A stretch of 64,000 nucleotides of DNA from Lycorma delicatula (GCF_047948215.1 NC_134456.1:11929730-11993729), one strand, 5' to 3'; counted from the stretch's first letter, positions 31,721 through 42,803 are shown. The notes: generated by a model from the sequence alone, not told the origin. A program made the numbers and translations.

Positions 31721-31731
31721 ATTACTGTCGA
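31721..31731. repeat. Target-site duplication, right copy (short R1-like 3' end)
   Basis: ATTACTGTCGA, identical to 31487-31497. Confidence 0.75.
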
Positions 31732-32692
31732 AAGTTTACTTACTATTAAAAAATCCTTAATATTATATTTCGATATAAATACATACAAAACATTTATCTT
31801 TTAAAAGTTTTCCAAAAGAATGTCGATTGTTAAAATTAATTTATAAAGAAAAAAGTAGGTATAGTGGAGTAATAAATGAGGAACAAAATCTCATTACGGG
31901 CAAAACTCTGATTTAATCATAGAGTGAATTTAATTGCGATTATATTTGATTACTTGTAATTTAAAGTAATATCTTTTTATTTTCATACGCCCTACGTGAT
32001 AAGTTGGCTAATTAAATCTTCCCTTATATGTAACACACGCACGAACGCATTCGCCAATTAGACTAAGACACATCTAATTTTATATTATTCGTCTTAAATC
32101 GATAATTTGTCTTTAATAGGAAGTTTTTAAAGGAAGAAAGAGCTAGCGTATAGAAATAGAAAACGCTCCAAAACCGTTTATAAAATTAACTAAATAAAAA
32201 TCTTTATAAAATTAACTAAATATAAACCAAAATTTGATGCTAATTTCAATTGTTAAATGCTTACTTTGCAATAAGAAGGATCGGACAAAAAATATTGCTG
32301 TTTAGCAAAAAGGAAAATATTTATTAAAATTGAAATAAAATACAGATAAAAGACAAGCACTTATAAATTTATGTATGTGAAAAGTAATTGCAATTTAGAA
32401 TATTGATGAGCAAAGAAAAAGAAAAAAAATTAAACAGAATAGAGAAAATTTTGCTCATTATAAGTATGAAAGACGCAGAAAAGTTGAATGTTACCAGAAA
32501 ATTCACTATTAAAATTTTCCGTACTAGCTAATTTAGTAAGTACTAGGTAAGATATTGGGTAACTTTATTTAGGATTATGGATTTTTTTAAATAACGATAA
32601 GGAACTAATATCTAATAGGTTATTAGAATTATATAATTATAAAATAATGTTCATTTTATATTGTTATAAAATTAAAATATAAATAAGACAAG
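31732..32692. other. AT-rich spacer, nothing recognised
   Basis: AT-rich, no motif-bearing ORF or repeat recognised. Confidence 0.5.
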
Positions 32693-33021
32693 AAATATCA
32701 CACCTCCCTTAATAGACACAGTATCGAATCGGTTTAAAGTGGTCGTTAGTTCTCTAAACATTACCTTAAACTTTTGTCTGAAACAAATTTTGATATGACC
32801 AACTCTTTCGGCAAGGAATGACCAAAATGTTGCTGGAATTGTAGGAAAGATGGGGGCTTGTCGTATGCTAAATATGTGAAACTTTATTCACATCCAACGA
32901 TTGTCGTATTGAGTAAATTTGAAGTTTTTATTAACTTTACGGTGAAAATCTTTTTTATCCCCTACTTAGCACCAGTAAAGTCTACCTCCGCTTTCTGACG
33001 TGCCGAAAGGGATTTTTTATC
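32693..33021 (+). repeat. Dispersed repeat, inverted partner at 63602-63926
   Basis: Matches the reverse complement of 63602-63926 over about 325 bp: CTCCCTTA, AGTATCGAATCGGTTTAA, GTGGTCGTTAGT, CAAGGAATGACCAAAATG, ATGAGTAAATTTGAAG, TTATCCCCTACTTAGCACC and GTGCYGAAAGGGATTTTTT. There is no coding potential. It is probably a non-autonomous element; no terminal repeats were identified. Confidence 0.8.
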
Positions 33022-33655
33022 TTATCCTCTATGCTATATGCGTGAGTTAGATCGTTGTGGCTAGTCCAACTGGAGGTTTTCGTGTTTTAATTACTCATAA
33101 GCTAAAATTTTGCTTTAAATTTGGATTGTTTAAAAGATTAGGGAATAAAACACAAAAATCTTAGTTGATCAATCTGTATATTACATTTTTTCCGTATATT
33201 AAAGCCATATACTTACACGCCCTTTTATAAAACTAACGATTTTTCATACATGACATTCTTATTTAGATATAAATTTGGAAGTATGAGTAAATCTAGTTAA
33301 CACTAATTTTCTTTTTTCCAATAATTAAGAGATCAGAATCAAAGACACTTTTCTGAATTATAAAAATTCTTTATAATTCACCGAATCACAATATGTTTAG
33401 CTCAAGCCAAAAAATTAATAGCACAATAAGAGATATAATAGATAGTCAATTGGTATATTCAATTTTTTATCATTCAGCCAAGTTTTAACGAAGAATGACC
33501 TTATTTTTAAATTAAGAAGACATTTTTTGTTGTATTTTTGCATTCATTTGTTTGTTTTTTTTTTCGTTTTTTTTTGTAATAACCAACCGCATTAAATTTT
33601 ACAGAAAAAGAATTAATTATGACAATACTTAAAAACAAAGCTTAATTTTACATAT
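33022..33655. other. AT-rich spacer, nothing recognised
   Basis: AT-rich with T runs; nothing recognised. Confidence 0.5.
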
Positions 33656-33720
33656 TAAAAAATCTGATGTGGACATCACATGACTTCCTTGTATGAATAG
33701 TAAAATACATATACCCATTT
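33656..33720. repeat. Short dispersed repeat shared with 36435-36507
   Basis: GGACATCACATGACTTCCTT with flanking ATCTGATGT and TGTATG...ATACATATA text, then a T run. The copy at 36435 has GGACATCACATGATTTCCTT. Both could be ends of one transposon family. Confidence 0.6.
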
Positions 33721-33739
33721 TTTTTGGCCTTCATTTCAA

Positions 33740-33884
33740 CTTACCTCGCTTTAGTGTTACAGCGACGCTGTAGTGATGATCTAAATGCCGCTGAGGTATA
33801 GTTCGGTCCGATTCCAATGAACGAGCCAAAATTTCCCGACTACCACCCGTCGAGCCGAGCCGACTTCGGCGGAGACCAGCGACT
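33740..33884 (+). other. GC-rich unassigned segment upstream of stem-loop cassette 2
   Basis: GC-richer than its surroundings with inverted GAGCCGAGCC/GGCGGAG-type halves (33852-33873). It runs directly into the stem-loops. No ORF recognised. Confidence 0.4.
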
Positions 33885-33893
33885 GGACTCAAC

Positions 33894-33909
33894 AGCCTTT
33901 TTCAGGGCT
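33894..33909 (+). promoter_or_regulatory. Histone-mRNA-like 3' stem-loop (d)
   Basis: AGCCTT-TTTC-AGGGCT: all six positions pair (one G-U), with the canonical TTTC loop, CTCAAC upstream and ACC downstream. Confidence 0.6.
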
Positions 33910-33928
33910 ACCTCATCAGCTCACTAAC

Positions 33929-33944
33929 GACCCTTTTTAGGGTC
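33929..33944 (+). promoter_or_regulatory. Histone-mRNA-like 3' stem-loop (e)
   Basis: GACCCT-TTTT-AGGGTC: a perfect 6-bp stem and 4-nt loop, CTAAC upstream and ACCAC downstream. This is the best preserved unit. Confidence 0.62.
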
Positions 33945-34115
33945 ACCACTACGAAATCCAAAGCATTCCTTTTTCTGGGCTACCACAAAGTTTTAAGGTG
34001 TCACTTGCCATCGAAGCCATTCAATGAAAATACTTATGTATATACGAGTATAAGATGTTGAATCGTGTTCAGGAGACTCCAAAACGTAAAGAAAAGTTAT
34101 ATACCCTCCTCCCCT

Positions 34116-36434
34116 AGACACACTCTTGTAAAAGCTGATCAGGCATCGTAGTGATTTTTATAAATTTTTTGGAAGTCCACTAAAAATAATAATATATGTT
34201 GTATATATTTAAGTTACTATTATTATTTAAGTTAAGTATGTAGTATTTAAATCTTGTCGGTTATGATATCGAACTTAATCAAAAAAAATATCTATAGTAT
34301 CATGTAATTAAATATTTAATTTAGTGTATATTATCATTTACTTAAATAATACATACGACAGTATAAATAAAATTATTTTTTATGCTTTACTGGTGCAGTA
34401 TAGGCTGTGTATAGAACAATTAATAAGCATCAAACCAGTGTTATCTCTTATAATAATTATTTTCAAGAAAATAAAGGAAGTGCAAAAAAAATTGGGCCCA
34501 GTAGAACGGAAAAAGTACCCCCATAATAAACCAAAAACCCATTTTATGGGCTCTTACTCCTGTTCCTGTGAACCGATTCGCTTGAAAATCATCTCACCAG
34601 TTTCGTCAAAATCGATTTAGATTTGCTTCCGGTAGGATGGATGAAAAAATCTTATACATAAATTTATATAAACATGACTGGGATTTCCATATTGTTTGGA
34701 AATCTGCTAAAAAAAAAAAAAATCTTATTTACAGTTGCTATTAAAAATCCTAACTACAAGAACGTTGTTGGTACTATGCAATGATGAATAGAAGTATATG
34801 AGGAAGTAAATGTAGATATCTTTATAGGACTGACTCCACAAGGTGTAATATAATACTCCACTGGTGTAATATAATAGATCATATTGAATAAGTCTGAGAC
34901 AGAATTTTCAGGAAAGCTAATTCTGTTTCAATTTCTACAACGTCTGAAGGTAATAAGGCTCACTGCCCACAACAATCGTCTACGTAGAACAACTTATACA
35001 ATGTGAAACTAGCTAGTTCACACTAATCACTCGCACTTGCGAACCACTGGTAATTAAATTAAATAATTCAACTTGCTTTTGTTTTTACACCCTTGAGATG
35101 AGTTTAATAATTGAATTAAACAAACTACTGATTTAGTTACTGTAGGATTTGAAAGGATAGAAAGTGTTCATCAATTAACACTAATTAAATAATTATTTAT
35201 GTATTAAACTCAGTTTTTTTTTTTTTTTTATAATTTCGTAAATAGAAAAGAAACAAAAATTTATTATGTAACACATAAAAAACTAATTAGATTAATAAAA
35301 GAATTAAAAAATACAAGTAAATACTAATTACAAATTAATAAATAACTAATCTTCCAAAACATATTTTTTATAATATATCAAAACAGTATTAAGATACTCG
35401 TATATTTTCTTTTTCTGTTTTTTTTTATTATTTATTTATTAATTTTTTCTTGTTTCATCATTTGCCATTTTTTCTTTTACTCTTGTATCATACAATTTTA
35501 TTTTATATTTAACTTAGCTAAATTAATCGACTGAACAATTAAAATTTTCATTTCATCTTACTTTTATTTTTGTTTGAACACCATTTTTGAGCATTTTATA
35601 TATATATCATTTTAATAACTGTGTAGCAATTATCTCTTTTTTATTATGTTATATTAAAAAAAAAAAAAAAAATCTGAACGATAACATGTAATATAAAATA
35701 GTAATAACAGTCACTTTAATACTCCTGATATTCATTGCTAATAAATACTCAAGCAATTTAATTAATTTTAATTATAAAATATTATATAATTAAAACGAAA
35801 ACCTAATAAAATTTATTTTATTAAATAGTTTAAACCTATTAATAAATAATAATAATAAATTATTATTTTTTTCCCCTATTATTCAATTAATTATGAATTA
35901 ATTTTTATTTTATTCATATATGCTAACTCAATAATTAAAAATATATCTGATGAGTTTACCAGCTTAGTAAAAGTAAAAATTAATTTTTAGTAGCCATCTT
36001 GAAACTGTTTATTTAACTTATAAAATTTAATACTAAATTCGAAAAATTGAAATCTATTTGATTAAAAATTTCACCTTCAATAATGTTGTTGATATCTAAT
36101 TTTAAAAAAACAGCTGATCTAGTAAGAAAATACTAATGTAATCTTGCCTTTCTAAAACCCAATATTTTGGCTAAAGTTTTCTTTTTCCATTATCGATGAT
36201 AAATATATTCGATTAGTTTCTCTCAAATATAAATTTCTTGAAGTATGTAATATAAATATAAATTTCAATCGGGAAATTAAAGGATCAAAATAAAAAATGC
36301 ATTGTTGATTTATAATCATCCTTCCGCAATCTGATCATTCTGGAAATCTACATTTTTTTATATAATAAAAAAAATTTAATATGTTATCTTTTCTATAACA
36401 TCCACTAATATAAAGGAAGTTTATAATATTCTCC
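34116..36434. other. AT-rich spacer, nothing recognised
   Basis: About 2.3 kb AT-rich. The ORF at 34324-34620 (98 codons, plus) has no motif I know. A TTGGGCCCAG and GGGCTCTTACTCCTG patch at 34490-34570 is the only GC-richer bit. Confidence 0.5.
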
Positions 36435-36507
36435 AAAATGAAAATCAGATGCGGACATCACATGATTTCCTTGTACGCTTATTACATTACATATATACAT
36501 TTTTTTA
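36435..36507. repeat. Short dispersed repeat shared with 33656-33720
   Basis: See the partner copy: same orientation, about 85 percent similar by eye over the core. Confidence 0.55.
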
Positions 36508-36670
36508 ATATAAAAAGTACATAAAATTTTTTTCGTTAATACCTTCTGATACTTTTTCATGTTTTATTGTTATTTAATTATTTATCATAAAGATTTTTTA
36601 ACAATCAGAGGTTAATTATTATTATTAATAAATCAATATATTAAAAATTAAAAAATAGGTTACAAAAAAA

Positions 36671-36928
36671 AGAGATGAAGTCGGATTCGATCGTATCTTC
36701 CCCTTGTAAGATCCAAATATTTGGTTAATTATAATTTTATTTGGCGATCACTCTGGAACAAATGAAAATAAGTACCGCTTGTGATATCATTGAAAAGCTT
36801 TCAATGAGGGCTTATTACCCCAGTTAAGAAAAAGTCCAAAATCCAAATTTTTGGGGAATTTGGGCTTTTCTGGACACTGTTGGTCCATTTGATTGCATTC
36901 AAAAGGGAAGCTGCACAACTAGATGTTT
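36671..36928. repeat. Dispersed ~0.5-kb repeat, left half (split by LINE C)
   Basis: Contains GAAGTCGGATTCGATCG, TGGCGATCACTCTGGAACAA, AAAAGCTTTCAATGAGGGCT and GGTCCATTTGATTGCATTC, a layout I associate with a common insect interspersed repeat. It continues at 37795 after removal of LINE C and one TSD. Non-coding. Read on the minus strand, its end carries a GATCGAATCCGAC B-box-like sequence. Confidence 0.6.
36917..36928. repeat. Target-site duplication, left copy (LINE C)
   Basis: AACTAGATGTTT, repeated exactly at 37783-37794. Confidence 0.85.
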
Positions 36929-37782
36929 TTTTTTTTGTCTTCAGTCATTTGACTGGTTTGATGCAGCTCTCCAAGATTCCCTATCTAGTGCTTGTCGTTT
37001 CATTTCAGTATACCCTCTACATCCTACATCCCCAACAATTTGTTTTACATACTCCAAACGTGGCCTGCCTACACAATTTTTCCCTTTTACCTGTCCTTCC
37101 AATATTAAAGCGACTATTCCAGGATGCCTTAGTATGTGGCTTCTCTTCTTTTTACTATATTTTTCCTAATGCTTCTTCCTTCATCTATTTGCCGCAATAC
37201 CTCTTCATTTGTCGCTTTATCCACCCATCTGATTTTTAACATTCTCCTATAGAACCGCATTTCAAAAGCTTCTAATCTTCTCTTCTCAGATACTCCGATC
37301 GTCCAAGTTTCGCTTCCATATAAAGCGACACTCCAAACATACACTTTCAAAAATCTTTTCCTGACATTTAAATTAATTTTTGATGTAAACAAATTATATT
37401 TCTTACTGAAGGCTCGTTTCGCTTGTGCTATTCGGCATTTTATATCGCTCCTGCTCGTCCATCTTTAGTAATTCTACTTCCCAAATAACAAAATTCTTGT
37501 ACCTCCATAATCTTTTCTCCTCCTATTTTCACATTCAGCGGTCCATCTTTGTTATTTCTACTACATTTCATTACTTTTGTTTTGTTCTTGTTTATTTTCA
37601 CGCGATAGTTCTTGCGTAGGACTTCATCTATGCCGTTCATTGTTTCTTCTAAATCCTTTTTACTCTCGGCTAGAATTACTATATCATCAGCAAATCGTAG
37701 CATCTTTATCTTTTCACATTGTACTGTTACTCCGAATCTAAATTATTCTTTAATATCATTAACTGCTAGTTCCATCTAGATT
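36929..37782 (-). mobile_element. LINE family A, copy C, 5'-truncated, with TSD
   Basis: The minus-strand copy has the family A 3' end at the left (T run, GTCTTCAGTCATTTGACTGG). Homology ends at about 37775 within RT (GCTAGTTCCAT), leaving about 8 extra bases before the right TSD. The perfect 12-bp TSD places this as a clean insertion into the dispersed repeat. Confidence 0.88.
36960..37775 (-). pseudogene. LINE family A reverse transcriptase fragment, copy C
   Basis: The minus strand encodes MLRFADDIVILAESKKDLEE, KINKNKTKVMKCSRNN and CYLGSRITKDGR. A 1-bp deletion near 37455 then shifts the frame before FTSKINLNVRKRFLKVYVWS, YGSETWTIGVSEKRRLEAFE and WVDKATNEEVLRQIDEGRS. A further deletion near 37140, relative to copy B, removes the GHILRHP start. 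The upstream RT blocks are absent through truncation. Confidence 0.82.
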
Positions 37783-37794
37783 AACTAGATGTTT
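37783..37794. repeat. Target-site duplication, right copy (LINE C)
   Basis: AACTAGATGTTT, identical to 36917-36928. Confidence 0.85.
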
Positions 37795-38012
37795 AACAGT
37801 CCTAAATCCGAAATTTCAACATCCTATGGCTAATCATTTTTGAGTTATGCGAGATACATACGTTCATACATACATCTTACGTACGTATGTACAGACATCA
37901 TGCCGAAACTAGTCAAAATGAATTCATAATGGTCAAAATAGATATTTTCGTTGAAATCTGAAAACCGAGATTTTTCGGGATTACAGTACTTTCTTTACTT
38001 CTTACAAGTAAA
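37795..38012. repeat. Dispersed ~0.5-kb repeat, right half (split by LINE C)
   Basis: Continues the repeat of 36671-36928: ATTTTTGAGTTATGCGAGAT, the palindromic TTACGTACGTATG, CATGCCGAAACTAGTC, GAATTCATAATGGTC and GAGATTTTTCGGGATTAC, ending near CTTACAAGTAAAA. Confidence 0.6.
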
Positions 38013-38370
38013 ATTCAATGCTTATATACTTTTAATTTTTACGTGAAGTACTTATTAGTAAAATTGAAAGATGTTATTAAACTAAAATCGTTGAGAAGTA
38101 TTTTAGTTATTCCCTTCTATACGGAGAAGATGTTCACCAAACCTTTTGTACAGCATTCAGTAATATTTAATTTTTATAACAAGTAATTTTTGTATGAAGT
38201 CAACAGAGAAATATACTTTTGAAAAATAGAAAAACGGCCGCTAAAAACTGAAATTTGTGAAGCAATTTTGGTTGTATTTTTCAAATAACATAAGCTAACA
38301 TCCAGGACAATTTTGTTCAGAATTTACTTTCTTCCACATACAATAGGCAAATGAACATTTTTACCCAGAC

Positions 38371-38468
38371 AAGCGCGCGCGCAATCGTTCTCTCTTTGTC
38401 ACTCACTCACTCACTCTCACTCTCACTCACTCTCTCTCTCTCTCACACACACACACACAAACACAGAC

Positions 38469-38503
<35 letters not shown>
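38371..38503. repeat. Compound microsatellite (CG, CTCA, CT, CA, TA)
   Basis: Successive GCGC, TCACTCAC, TCTCTC, ACACAC and TATATA tracts without interruption by unique sequence. Confidence 0.95.
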
Positions 38504-38504
<1 letters not shown>

Positions 38505-39889
38505 GAAAACCCGTATAGTGAGGTTGAAATAATATTACGACCGTATGTTTACTGAAATGTATTGTCGGTAAACTAATTAGAATCTAAAATAATCTGATTT
38601 ATACAAAAATATAAACAAATTAGATTTAATAATTTTCATAAAACACTAAACTATAATAAAGTTTTTGCCTTTAATATTATTATATAAACAAAAATTTAAT
38701 TATTTTAGTTATTTCTAAAAAAAATTCAATAATTCTATAATAAATTTTGTTATTAAAGATGATTAATTATTATCCTAATGTATTTTAATTAAAATTGATT
38801 AAATTAATTTAACATCGAAAGTTAAATTTATTATATTCACTTCATAATAAAATTTGTATTATAATTATTTATTTTATTTAATGAAAAAATATTGGATAAA
38901 TGTTAGCGTTTATTTTAATTAATATTAATTTTTTTTTTTCACAATGTATAGAGTATTTAAACAAAATATTGTTATTATCATCACTATTTCTCTGTTAAAC
39001 CAGTTTTCTAGTTGGATAGATGTTTCATTCCAGTCAATAATTTATTTGGAGTTTGATGGGAAAAGTTAAAATTGATATTTCCCCATAGAAGAGAAGGCAA
39101 CAGCATATATAGTACGCTTTATAATTAATCACATTTGCCTTAATAGTAATTACGCGCGATACAAATCCATTTATAAGTAAATATTAATTTTGGAAATTAA
39201 TATTCTACCCAGGGAAAAAAGTTATTAAGTTGTAAAATTATTAATATCCTAGGTGCTGTTATAAGAGAATATATTATAATTGATGACTAATAAACAGCTT
39301 TACAGTATTGTAATTCGTATTTTCTAGGAAATTAAGGTTACGGTTTATTTAGTATATTAAAATAATGAATTGTATTGTCTGGAGTTCAAACTCTCAAAAA
39401 TAGGGTAGGTATTTTATGGAAATACATAAATTTATTGTTTTCATGATCGTAGTTTGTATAAAGTCGGGTAATGAAAGATGACAGTTTTCCTAAACATGAA
39501 AATCTGTCTAATCCAAAGATATCCAATCAGAGGTGTTTTAGTGTAAAAATGTATGTATCTTTACATACATTAAATAACTACTATAGAAATTCGGTAACAA
39601 AAAAGAGTGATTTAAAACAAAGAAAATAACGATTTGATTTTTATAAAAGATTACAATCCATTAGAAGAAAAAAGCAAAGAAACAAGGATTTTTTCAGTAT
39701 TTAGAAATATAATAATACAGCTCCTTAATTTTATCAGTATTTATTTATAAGTTAAGTGGTAAAAGAAAATTTACTATTCAACTTTCCACTAAGAGATAAG
39801 GTTGAGAATTATAAGCGTTAATTGTATTTTTTTTTCATTCTTTTAAATACTTTTATTTATTGTAGCATCAACAATTAATGTCATTAGTG
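38504..39889. other. AT-rich spacer, nothing recognised
   Basis: About 1.4 kb AT-rich; nothing recognised. Confidence 0.5.
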
Positions 39890-40066
39890 ACTTATCAGTG
39901 TAATAATAATATAACTGGTAAATGTATAATCTTGAACTAACACAAACCAAGCATTCCTAAGACGTGTGGTTAACTGAAATCTAATCACCAAAGAACACCT
40001 GTATCCACCTTCTAGTATTCAAATCTCAAAAAAGCAACTAATTTTATTAGGTTTTGAACCTCTTTC
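39890..40066 (-). mobile_element. SINE-1, outer copy, first segment
   Basis: SINE-1 body (CATTCCTAAGACGTGTGGTT, CACCTGTATCCACC, TAGTATTCAAATC) up to TTAGGTTTTGAACC. The head that should follow lies at 40360-40432, after an inserted second SINE-1. Confidence 0.68.
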
Positions 40067-40071
40067 TCTTC

Positions 40072-40355
40072 TTTTTCTGTTTAGTCGCAGGAACCAAATT
40101 AAGGTATTACTTCAGAGAATGAATGAGGATGATATGTATGAATGTAAATGAAGTGTAGTCTTGTACAGTCCCGACTATTCCTGAGATGTGTTGTTAATTC
40201 TAACTCAACCACCAAAGAATACTGGTATCCACGATCTATTATTGAAATTCGTATAAAAGTAACTGCCTTTACTAGGATTTGAATCTTAGAAATATTAACT
40301 TCGAAATCAGCTCATTTGCGATAACGAGTTCACCACTAACCCAACCCGGTGGATT
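40072..40355 (-). mobile_element. SINE-1, tail type X, inserted into another SINE-1
   Basis: Complete order on the minus strand: head (inverted CCAACCCGGTGG), AAATCAGCTCATTTGCG segment, B-box-like AGGATTTGAATC, body (GGATGATATGTATGAATGTA), CTGAAGTAATACC tail and A-rich end. It splits the outer SINE at its B-box region. Confidence 0.75.
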
Positions 40356-40359
40356 AGAA

Positions 40360-40432
40360 TTTTAACTAGAGAACTTCGACTTTGAAATCAGCTGATTTAC
40401 CACGACGAGTTTACCACTAGTCGTTATAATAA
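40360..40432 (-). mobile_element. SINE-1, outer copy, head segment
   Basis: GAGAACTTCGACTTTGAAAT, CAGCTGATTTACCACGACGA and GTTTACCACTAG are the SINE-1 head that continues from 40066. Confidence 0.65.
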
Positions 40433-40701
40433 AAATAAAATCACCAGTGAGTTAATTTTTTAATTAAATTTATGAAATAAAACCAATTTCATGAATACTT
40501 TAATAAATAAGTAAATTCTTTTAATAATTAAATGAACTATACTGTTCCAATAAGTATCATATTTTTGTTAAAATTTATATCAAGTAATAATAAATTACCC
40601 AATTATAAAAATTGCTAGCAGCAGAATATAATTTAACTAAAATTATTTTAAAAATTGTTCCACTTAAGTTGCTGCTTTTTATTTACTTTACATGATTGCC
40701 C

Positions 40702-41065
40702 AAAATCGAGTATAATGTATTTAGGGTGTATGTATGTTTGATCCATCCTAGAAGCACAGCGGCTGAACCGGTTTATATATATGACCTCGCGTTGGAATCC
40801 TTACGTTACCGGGTGTCATAGGCGGTATATAAATATGTATATTTATATATGTTTAAATCAATTTAAAAAAATTATACTACGTATAAAGTTGTCACCCGCA
40901 CGCTATTTAATTATCCTGTTGTATTAGAAAGTATCCTACATTAAAGAGTAATGTTTGTCAGCAATTTTTTTAATATTTATCTCTTTGTTATGATTTCCGT
41001 TATATACTTTCGTAGAAATTTCCTGATTTTTAGAACTGTTTTTTTTATAGATTAATAAAAGATAT

Positions 41066-41119
<54 letters not shown>

Positions 41120-41780
41120 CCATAAATTAAACTATAAAAAATTAATAAGTTTTGAAAAATGGTATATTATATTATTAATTTGTCATAAAAAGGAAAGATC
41201 TCGCTTAAGTACTCAGCAGAAATCATATATAAGAAAACCCGTTGTATGAAACTAGTTTTTAATTAATTCTACCCAGAGGTAAAATTGATTTAAAACATGA
41301 AAGCATTTTAAGCTCTTTTAAACAAAAAGTAATAAAAATATATTTTTTTACTCCTTTGTATTGAAATTTGAACATTACATTCATTTTGAAAACAACTTAT
41401 TTTGAAAAATATTTATTTTAAGTTTTAAAAATGTTTGATTAACTTTATAGATTGATAACAAATTTTAATAAGAGATAAATATTTAAAATTAAAAATCACG
41501 ACTGCCTGAAAAAAATCATTGCTGTTTAATATAGAATAATTATTAATACAGGATAATTAAAGAACGTGCGGGTGACAATTTTGTACATAGTTGTATATAG
41601 TGTAATTTTTTTTTCAGATTTTTCAAAATTTACTTAAACATTTGTACAAAATATGGGCCTCCCGGTTCCCGGTAACTTAAGGATTCCAACGCGAGGTCAT
41701 ATATCTAAATCGGTTCAGCTGTTGAGATGCTACGGTGGAACATACATACACCCTAAATACATTATACTCCGGTTTTAAAA
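40702..41780. mobile_element. Foldback/MITE-like element with ~290-330-bp inverted arms
   Basis: The left arm (about 40702-41000) is the imperfect inverted complement of the right arm (about 41450-41780). Shared blocks in order are GAGTATAATGTATTTAGGGT, GTATGTATGTT, GCTGAACCG, ATATATGACCTCGCGTTGGA, ATCCTTA.GTTACCGGG, TTGTCACCCGCACG, TTTAATTATCCTG and AATATTTATCTCTT. No ORF; the 450-bp centre holds a long TA tract. I saw no TSD. The class is uncertain: foldback DNA transposon or an inverted pair of one repeat. Confidence 0.8.
41067..41118. repeat. TA microsatellite
   Basis: About 26 TA units, near the centre of the foldback element. Confidence 0.95.
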
Positions 41781-42684
41781 CTCGTCTAAAAATCTATGTT
41801 TGCTAGGTGCCATAACAGTAAAAATTGTAAACAACACTACACGAGACAAAATCTTTTCCAATAATGGCATAAATATTTCAATAAATATCAGACATCTCAA
41901 ATCAAGTTTACCCAAAAAAATAAAAAAATAATAATGTTTCCTGTTGTCACCTTTTTTAATAAGCTGAATGTGTAGTTGTGATACTATCCCAAACTTGCAG
42001 AAATATTGGAGATATTCAGTTTTCAAGCAATATTTACTGAGATTAATTGCAATACTTACTCGCTGAGATTAATTATATAACAGATACTATTCCTCTCAGA
42101 AGAAGCAACTGTGAATAACATCACTTCTCTCTCAGGTGGATCGCATGAATCCGAGCTATAAAAAAAAACATTATGACAAATTTACTGACGTCGATGAATT
42201 GGAACATAATCAAAAGTGAAAAAAAAATCCATATAAAACTAATCGTTATTCTTTACATTGATAATAATCTTTTTTTTTTGTTCATTTAAGTAAAATTATG
42301 ACAATTCTTTTTGAGGTAACACCCATTCGTAACCTTCTTTAAAACATTTAACAATTATCAGAATGTTAGCACTTCCTTTTCTTTACAAAAAGTACGCTGT
42401 TCAAGATTCCTTCCGGTTGTTATAAACCGGATTCTGCAGTTATTATTTTGTTGTTGGATTTTATTTAAACCGTAAAAATTCTGTCCATATTTAACCCATA
42501 TAATTCTGACCTGTTCAGAAGTTTCTGACATGAAATGCAAGAAATGTAAAACGCATAGAAGTTACTTTTTTAAGATTAATAATAAAGTTCTCAAAACTTA
42601 TAGGATTTTAAATCGTTACTTTTAGAGTTGCAAATTCAAAAATTAAATTTGATAATTAATAAATATAATATAATAGATATAAAT
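41781..42684. other. AT-rich spacer, nothing recognised
   Basis: AT-rich; ORFs at 41775-42026 and 42358-42540 (minus) have no motif. Confidence 0.5.
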
Positions 42685-42689
42685 AATCT

Positions 42690-42803
42690 ATGTTATTTTT
42701 ATTAAAAAACAGAAAATATTACGTAATGAAGTTGTAGGTTAAGCTAATTTCCAATAAGTAACACTTTAATCAGCAAATAAGTTTTTGTTCAGATATTCAC
42801 ATA
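42690..42803. repeat. ~115-bp direct repeat, left copy, flanking LINE
   Basis: AATAATCTATG, ATTTTTATTAAAAAACAG, TAATGAAGTTGTAGGTTAAG, CTAATTTCCAATAAGTAACA, CTTTAAT.AGCAAATA and GTTTTTGTTC recur in the same order at 43797-43918 with only a few differences. The LINE text begins immediately after this copy. Confidence 0.85.

Larger units (their letters stand above)
33885..34115 (+). repeat. Histone-type stem-loop cassette, copy 2
   Basis: Three stem-loop-type units start at 33894, 33929 and about 33963, a spacing of about 35 bp. Each is followed by ACC or CACC. A tail homologous to copy 1 follows (TTTTAAGGTG, CCATCGAAGCCA, TCGTGTTCAGGAGACTCC, GTAAAGAAAAGTTAT). The parent element is unknown. Confidence 0.62.

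Noticed and set aside
34324..34620. 98-codon plus-strand ORF
   Set aside because: AT-rich composition, no motif, no codon-usage or neighbouring exon support.
38371..38503. Possible CRISPR-like or regulatory repeat array
   Set aside because: Simple compound microsatellite without spacers; the window is eukaryotic in character.
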